From Oscillospiraceae bacterium (lineage in GTDB: Bacteria; Bacillota; Clostridia; Oscillospirales; UBA929): a DNA stretch of 8,537 nt. The notes beneath the pieces are model-generated. The model was given only the letters and a program-made list of their open reading frames with translations. It ran no database searches and was not told the origin of the DNA. The stretch's first letter is position 1; every line of letters starts with the position of its first letter. This document shows positions 4,806-8,537 of this stretch, one piece after another. A program made the translations under genes and the position numbers. The stretch lies in assembly GCA_031289065.1 (NCBI GenBank), contig JAITQI010000074.1, forward strand, positions 1-8,537. The letters are read 5' to 3'.

Positions 4806-6643
4806 TGCGGGGTGAGAAGCCCAAGGACTTCGGCGGCACCATGAAAAAACTCATCGCCTACCTGGGCCGCTACAAGGCGGCGGTGCTGTTCGTTTGGGTG
4901 CTGGCGGTGGCCTCCACCGCGGCCATGATTTTCGGGCCCAAGATTTTGGGCCGGGCCACCGACGAGATGGTCAACGGCCTGATGGGCGCCATCACCGGCA
5001 CGGGGGGCATCGATTTCGGCGTGATCGGCGGCATCCTGCTGTGGACGGGGGCGCTGTATGTGGGCAGCGCGCTGCTGTCCTATATCCAGGGGTGGGTCAT
5101 GTCCCGGGTCACCAACGACGTGACCTACAGCCTGCGCCGGGACATCGACGACAAAATCCACCTCCTCCCCCTGAGCTATTACGACACCACCACCCACGGA
5201 GAGGTTCTCTCCCGCATCACCAACGACGTGGACACCATCAACCAGACCCTCAACCAGAGCCTGACCCAGATCATCACGTCGCTGACCTCCATCGTGGGCA
5301 TCATCATCATGATGTTCACCATCAGCTGGCAGCTCACCTTGGTGGCACTGTGCGTCATCCCAGTGTCGCTGGCGGTGGTGCTGGGCATTGTGGGGGCCTC
5401 TCAGAAGCACTTCAAGAACCAACAGGCCTATCTGGGCCACGTCAACGGCCATGTGGAGGAGATGTACGGCGCCCATGTGGTGGTGCAGTCCTTCAACGGG
5501 CAGGCGTCCTCCCAGGCGGCGTTTGATGAATACAACGGCTCCCTGTACAAGTCGGCCTGGAAGGCCAACTTCCTGTCCGGCATGATGATGCCCATCACCG
5601 GCTTCATCGGCAACCTGGGGTACGTGGCCGTGTGCATTATGGGCGGCTGGCTGGCGGTGCAAAAGCTGGTCACGGTGGGGGACATTCAGGCGTTTATCCA
5701 GTATGTGCGCTCCTTCCTCCAGCCCATCTCCCAGGTGGCCAACATCTCCAATGTCCTCCAGCAGACCGCCGCCGCCGCCGAGCGGGTCTTCGCTTTCCTG
5801 GGCGAGGCCGACGAACCGGCGGACGCCCCCGACGCCCTGACCGCCGCCAAAGCCGACGTCCCCGCCCTGCCGGGGCAGGCGCACATCGAGGGGGGCGTGG
5901 CCTTCGACCATGTGAGCTTCGGCTATCTGCCCGACAGAACCGTCATCCGGGACTTCAGCGCCCAGGTGGCCCCCGGCCGCAAGGTGGCCATCGTCGGCCC
6001 CACCGGCGCGGGCAAGACCACCGTCGTCAAGCTGCTTATGCGCTTTTACGACGTGAACAAGGGCTCCATTTCCGTGGACGGGCACGACATCCGCCTGTTC
6101 AAGCGGGACGAGCTGCGCAACCTGTTCGGCATGGTGCTCCAGGACACCTGGCTCTTTAACGGCACCATCGCCGACAACATCCGTTACGGCAAGCTGGACG
6201 CCACCGACGAGGAGGTCAAAGCCGCCGCCCGGGCCGCCCAGGTGGATCACTTCGTGCGCACCCTGCCCGACGGGTACGGCATGGTGCTCAACGAGGAGGC
6301 CAGCAACGTCTCCCAGGGCCAAAAACAGCTTCTCACCATCGCCCGGGCCATCCTGTCCGACCCGGATATTCTCATCCTGGACGAGGCCACCAGCAACGTG
6401 GACACCCGCACCGAGCTGCTCATCCAAAAGGCCATGGACAACCTCATGCGGGGGCGGACGTCGTTTATCATCGCCCACCGGCTGTCCACCATCCGGGGCG
6501 CCGACCTGATTCTGGTCATGCGCGACGGGGACATTGTGGAGCAGGGCACCCACGAGGGTCTGCTGGCCCAGGACGGGTTTTACGCGGAGCTGTACAACAG
6601 CCAGTTCGCCCCGGCGGACGCGGCGTCGAGCGCGGCGAATTAA
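4778..6643 (+). CDS. ABC exporter half-transporter with the catalytic ATPase site
   Basis: This is the partner half of the heterodimeric exporter, 621 aa from ATG 4778. The natural N-terminus is probably about 20 residues longer, from 4716, across a frame break. There is no good ribosome binding site before 4778, and an ATG at 4841 is another possible internal start. Six TM segments lie at about residues 34-56, 80-106, 160-183, 185-207, 264-291 and 301-325, with a normal short TM1-TM2 loop. The ATPase domain (about 370-610) has Tyr383, Walker A GPTGAGKTT (407-415), Gln455, Walker B ILILDE with catalytic Glu536, D-loop SNVD (539-542) and switch His567. Its signature is altered to VSQGQ (511-515). 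This complements the defects of the first half: one catalytic and one degenerate site, as in TM287/288, LmrCD or BmrCD. Substrate is unknown; multidrug or antimicrobial efflux is inferred. Confidence 0.92.
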   Translation: MGGGPAAEMMRGEKPKDFGGTMKKLIAYLGRYKAAVLFVWVLAVASTAAMIFGPKILGRATDEMVNGLMGAITGTGGIDFGVIGGILLWTGALYVGSALLSYIQGWVMSRVTNDVTYSLRRDIDDKIHLLPLSYYDTTTHGEVLSRITNDVDTINQTLNQSLTQIITSLTSIVGIIIMMFTISWQLTLVALCVIPVSLAVVLGIVGASQKHFKNQQAYLGHVNGHVEEMYGAHVVVQSFNGQASSQAAFDEYNGSLYKSAWKANFLSGMMMPITGFIGNLGYVAVCIMGGWLAVQKLVTVGDIQAFIQYVRSFLQPISQVANISNVLQQTAAAAERVFAFLGEADEPADAPDALTAAKADVPALPGQAHIEGGVAFDHVSFGYLPDRTVIRDFSAQVAPGRKVAIVGPTGAGKTTVVKLLMRFYDVNKGSISVDGHDIRLFKRDELRNLFGMVLQDTWLFNGTIADNIRYGKLDATDEEVKAAARAAQVDHFVRTLPDGYGMVLNEEASNVSQGQKQLLTIARAILSDPDILILDEATSNVDTRTELLIQKAMDNLMRGRTSFIIAHRLSTIRGADLILVMRDGDIVEQGTHEGLLAQDGFYAELYNSQFAPADAASSAAN

Positions 6644-6648
6644 AAATT

Positions 6649-6672
6649 AAGAATGAAGAATTTTTCATTCTT
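6649..6672. repeat. AT-rich 9-bp inverted repeat just after the ABC operon
   Basis: AAGAATGAA (6649-6657) pairs perfectly with TTCATTCTT (6664-6672) across a 6-nt loop, 5 nt past the stop of the second ABC gene. It could protect or end the operon mRNA, but only three Ts follow (the last two within the stem arm), so it is not a convincing terminator on its own. The 3' half recurs at 6786-6797. Confidence 0.5.
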
Positions 6673-6735
6673 TGTAGGGATGGCATCTTCGACATCCCGT
6701 CCCCTCAAAAAAGAATAACCCTTCCCAAAAAAAGA

Positions 6736-6774
6736 ACACCCCCGTCCCCTATGATGGGACGGGGGGTCTTTTTT
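6736..6774. terminator. strong intrinsic terminator, probably bidirectional
   Basis: CCCCCGTCCC (6739-6748) pairs fully with GGGACGGGGG (6756-6765) around a 7-nt loop. A TCTTTTTT tract follows (6767-6774), and AAAAAAAGAA (6727-6736) precedes the stem. The tracts let it work in both directions and extend the pairing. It should end transcription of the MarR-ABC operon and insulate the RNase Y promoter. Confidence 0.88.
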
Positions 6775-6817
6775 GGGGGGATTCATTTTTCATTCTTCAT
6801 TTTCTCCGGCTTCACTC

Positions 6818-6846
6818 TTGACAAAAGCAGTCAAGGCAGATAAAAT
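6818..6846 (+). promoter_or_regulatory. near-consensus SigA promoter of rny
   Basis: A perfect TTGACA (6818-6823), a 17-bp spacer and TAAAAT (6841-6846) place the start near 6853. This leaves a leader of about 107 nt before the GTG at 6960. It lies just downstream of the strong terminator, so RNase Y is probably expressed independently of the ABC operon. Confidence 0.85.
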
Positions 6847-6850
6847 AAAT

Positions 6851-6959
6851 AAGATGATGAGATTGATATGCCGATTTCCCCGGGGGACGCTTTTTGGGGA
6901 AAGACGGTGTGATATGAAAACATCATACTTGAACTGAGTGTGGAGGTGTACTCTGCGAC
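6851..6959 (+). promoter_or_regulatory. structured 5' leader of the rny mRNA
   Basis: The leader can fold on itself. ATGATG (6854-6859) pairs with CATCAT (6921-6926), and the flanking AAG/CTT adds three pairs across a one-base bulge. Inside, TTTCCCC (6875-6881) pairs with GGGGAAA (6896-6902), extended by CCG (6871-6873) with CGG (6905-6907). A third small hairpin, GAGT (6936-6939) with ACTC (6950-6953) plus two wobble pairs, puts the Shine-Dalgarno GGAGG (6942-6946) in its loop. I do not recognise a known riboswitch class. A structured 5' end could tune mRNA stability or translation of RNase Y; this is inference. Confidence 0.5.
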
Positions 6960-8504
6960 GTGTGGGATATCATTATTCCCATCGTGACCGCTCTGGCCGG
7001 CATTGCCCTGGGGTTTTACGCCGGTTTTGCCTATCGCAAAAATGTGGCTGAAAAAGAGATCCAAAGCGCCGAAGACGAGGCGCGCCGTATCATCAATGAC
7101 GCCATAAAAAGTGCCGAGGCCAAAAAGAGAGAGGCATTGGTGGAAGCCAAAGAAGAAATTCACAAGAACCGCGTCGAGCACGACCGAGAGGTCAAAGAAC
7201 GGCGGCAGGAACTGCAAAAACAGGAGCGCCGTTTACAGCAAAAAGAGGAATCACTGGATCGCAAGCACGACACCGTGGAGCAAAAAGAGGAGCTTCTGAG
7301 CAAAAAACTTCAGGACGCCGAGGCCGTCCGGGCCGAGGCCGACCGGCTCAAGAAGGGCCAAATGGAGGTGCTGGAGCGCATTTCCAGCTTCACCGCCGAA
7401 GAGGCCAAAGCCTATCTGATCAAAAATTTGGAGACCGAGGTCACCCACGAGGCGGCGCTCAAGCTCAAGGAAATTGACGCCCGGCTCAAGGACGAGGCCG
7501 ACGAACGAGCCCGGGAGTATATCTCCCAGGCTGTGCAACGTTGCGCCGCCGACTATGTGAGCGAAGCCACGGTCAGTGTGGTGCCGCTGCCCAACGACGA
7601 AATGAAGGGGCGCATCATCGGCCGCGAGGGCCGCAACATCCGCACCCTGGAAACCCTGACCGGCGTCGATCTCATCATCGACGACACGCCGGAGGCCATC
7701 ACCCTGTCCTGCTTTGATCCGGTGCGCCGGGAGGTGGCCCGCATCTCCCTGGAAAAACTTATCGCCGACGGACGCATCCACCCGGCCCGCATCGAGGAAA
7801 TGGTGGAGAAAGCCAAAAAAGAGGTGGACGCCACCATCAAGGCCGAGGGCGAACGGGCCACCTTCGAGGCCGGTGTTCACGGTCTGCATCCCGAGCTTGT
7901 CCGCCTGCTGGGCCGTCTGCGCTACCGCACCAGCTACGGGCAGAACGTCCTGCGCCACTCCTTAGAGGTGGCCCACATCGCCGGGACGCTGGCCGCCGAG
8001 TTGGGCGTGGACGTCAACCTGGCCAAGCGGGCCGGTCTGCTCCATGACATCGGCAAGTCCATCGACCACGAGGTGGAGGGCTCCCACGTCACCATCGGCG
8101 TGGACCTGGCGCGCAAGTACAAGGAGAACAACGAGATCATCCACGCCATTCAGGCCCACCATGGGGATGTGGATCCCACGACGGTGATCGCCTGCCTGGT
8201 GCAGGCGTCCGACGCGGTGTCCGCCGCCCGGCCGGGAGCCCGGCGGGAGAATTTGGAAAACTATATCAAACGTCTGGAGAAGTTGGAGGAGCTGGCCAAC
8301 ACCTTCGCCGGTGTGGAAAAATCCTTCGCCATTCAGGCGGGCCGCGAAATCCGCATCATGGTCAAGCCCGAGGAAATTTCCGACGATCAGATGGTGCTGC
8401 TGTCCCGGGAGTTGGCCAAAAAGATCGAGGATGATCTGGACTATCCCGGTCAGATCAAGGTACATCTGGTGCGGGAAACCAGACATATTGAGTACGCGAA
8501 ATAA
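6960..8504 (+). CDS. rny: ribonuclease Y
   Basis: This 514-aa membrane-anchored endoribonuclease starts bulk mRNA decay in Firmicutes. Residues 3-24 form the single N-terminal membrane anchor. About 30-190 is a charged coiled coil rich in Lys, Glu, Gln and Arg. The KH RNA-binding domain carries GRIIGREGRNIR (217-228). The HD phosphohydrolase domain follows with His333 (LRHS), the His362-Asp363 pair (LLHDIGK) and Asp418 as metal ligands, plus AHHGD (399-403). Length and domain order match the usual 510-520 aa proteins and nothing is missing. The GTG at 6960 is the only start that gives the full anchor; the frame is closed by TGA at 6930. GGAGG (6942-6946) is 13 nt away, slightly far, but the hairpin around it may shorten the distance. 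The gene has its own promoter and is the last in the window; in many Firmicutes ymdB follows. Confidence 0.97.
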   Translation: MWDIIIPIVTALAGIALGFYAGFAYRKNVAEKEIQSAEDEARRIINDAIKSAEAKKREALVEAKEEIHKNRVEHDREVKERRQELQKQERRLQQKEESLDRKHDTVEQKEELLSKKLQDAEAVRAEADRLKKGQMEVLERISSFTAEEAKAYLIKNLETEVTHEAALKLKEIDARLKDEADERAREYISQAVQRCAADYVSEATVSVVPLPNDEMKGRIIGREGRNIRTLETLTGVDLIIDDTPEAITLSCFDPVRREVARISLEKLIADGRIHPARIEEMVEKAKKEVDATIKAEGERATFEAGVHGLHPELVRLLGRLRYRTSYGQNVLRHSLEVAHIAGTLAAELGVDVNLAKRAGLLHDIGKSIDHEVEGSHVTIGVDLARKYKENNEIIHAIQAHHGDVDPTTVIACLVQASDAVSAARPGARRENLENYIKRLEKLEELANTFAGVEKSFAIQAGREIRIMVKPEEISDDQMVLLSRELAKKIEDDLDYPGQIKVHLVRETRHIEYAK

Positions 8505-8519
8505 CGCGAAAAATAAAAA

Positions 8520-8537
8520 CAGCCTGGGGCAACGCCC
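8520..8537 (+). terminator. probable rny terminator, cut by the window edge
   Basis: Fifteen bases after the rny stop, CAGCCTGGGGC (8520-8530), a 3-nt loop AAC and GCCC (8534-8537) form the tip of a hairpin. If the next bases continue the complement (CAGGCTG and Ts), this is an intrinsic terminator. Only four base pairs are visible here. Confidence 0.55.

Larger units (their letters stand above)
6649..6804. repeat. possible small MITE/REP-like intergenic element
   Basis: The ends form imperfect terminal inverted repeats: 6649-6661 matches the reverse complement of 6792-6804 at 11 of 13 positions. TTTTTCATTCTT also occurs in direct orientation at 6661-6672 and 6786-6797. Inside are a GGGATG/CATCCC hairpin (6677-6682 with 6693-6698) and the strong terminator hairpin. 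There is no coding potential and no clear target-site duplication. The layout suggests a non-autonomous repeat inserted between the ABC and RNase Y genes. AT-rich low complexity weakens the case. Confidence 0.4.

Noticed and set aside
4754..6553. Minus-strand open frame of 599 codons opposite the second ABC gene
   Set aside because: High-GC coding shadow: the plus strand has all ABC transporter motifs over the same stretch, while the antisense translation is low-complexity (Gly/His/Asp-rich) with no recognisable domain.
6644..6959. A small protein gene, tRNA or CRISPR array in the ABC-rny gap
   Set aside because: No open frame with a ribosome binding site, no cloverleaf, and the repeats are two-copy and AT-rich rather than regularly spaced.

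Overview
The window looks like chromosome from a high-GC member of the Firmicutes, most likely Clostridia of the Oscillospirales type. The evidence is GC-rich coding sequence with AT-rich intergenic regions, strong GGAGG-type ribosome binding sites, frequent TTG/GTG starts, SigA-like promoters (TTGACA-17-TAAAAT and similar), an RNase Y gene, and a MarR plus two half-ABC-transporter cassette common in this group. The taxonomic call is inference. All five complete genes lie on the plus strand.

Layout. (1) Positions 1-181 are a leader with a possible leftward promoter near the edge and a rightward promoter for the next gene. (2) 182-1087 encodes a stand-alone glutamate formimidoyltransferase. 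(3) 1088-2426 holds two different MarR-family regulators, each with its own recognisable promoter. The first promoter carries two identical 10-bp palindromes, ACGGTACCGT, one between -35 and -10 and one at the expected transcription start, which is a classic autorepressor layout. The second promoter has an extended -10 and a different AT-rich direct repeat. (4) 2482-6643 encodes the two halves of a heterodimeric ABC exporter. The first half (745 aa) has a roughly 150-170 residue acidic insertion between TM1 and TM2, which should lie outside the cell. It also has a degenerate ATPase core (Asp for the Walker B Glu, Gln for the switch His). The second half has the intact Glu and His but a degenerate signature motif (VSQGQ). 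The pair therefore has one catalytic and one degenerate ATP site. (5) 6644-6959 is a 316-base intergenic region with a hairpin, a possible small MITE/REP-like element, a strong terminator, a consensus promoter and a structured leader. (6) 6960-8504 encodes RNase Y, followed at the window edge by half of a probable terminator hairpin.

How the genes work together. The second MarR and the two ABC genes form a likely operon (55-nt gap, then an ATGA stop/start overlap), read as a ligand-sensing repressor controlling a multidrug or antimicrobial exporter. The first MarR appears to control itself and may act on the same cassette by read-through. FtcD (histidine degradation/folate C1) and RNase Y (mRNA decay) are unrelated neighbours with their own promoters.

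The most notable observations are four. The second ABC gene's well-placed start (4716, with AAGGAGG 7 nt upstream) is in a different frame from the gene body. The break falls at a run of seven Gs that forms a G_GGG_GGC slippery heptamer. The extracellular insertion sits on the degenerate ABC half. The twin palindromic operator marks the first marR promoter. Finally, a 7-bp tandem repeat (GACAGRR) supplies the last ten codons of the second MarR.
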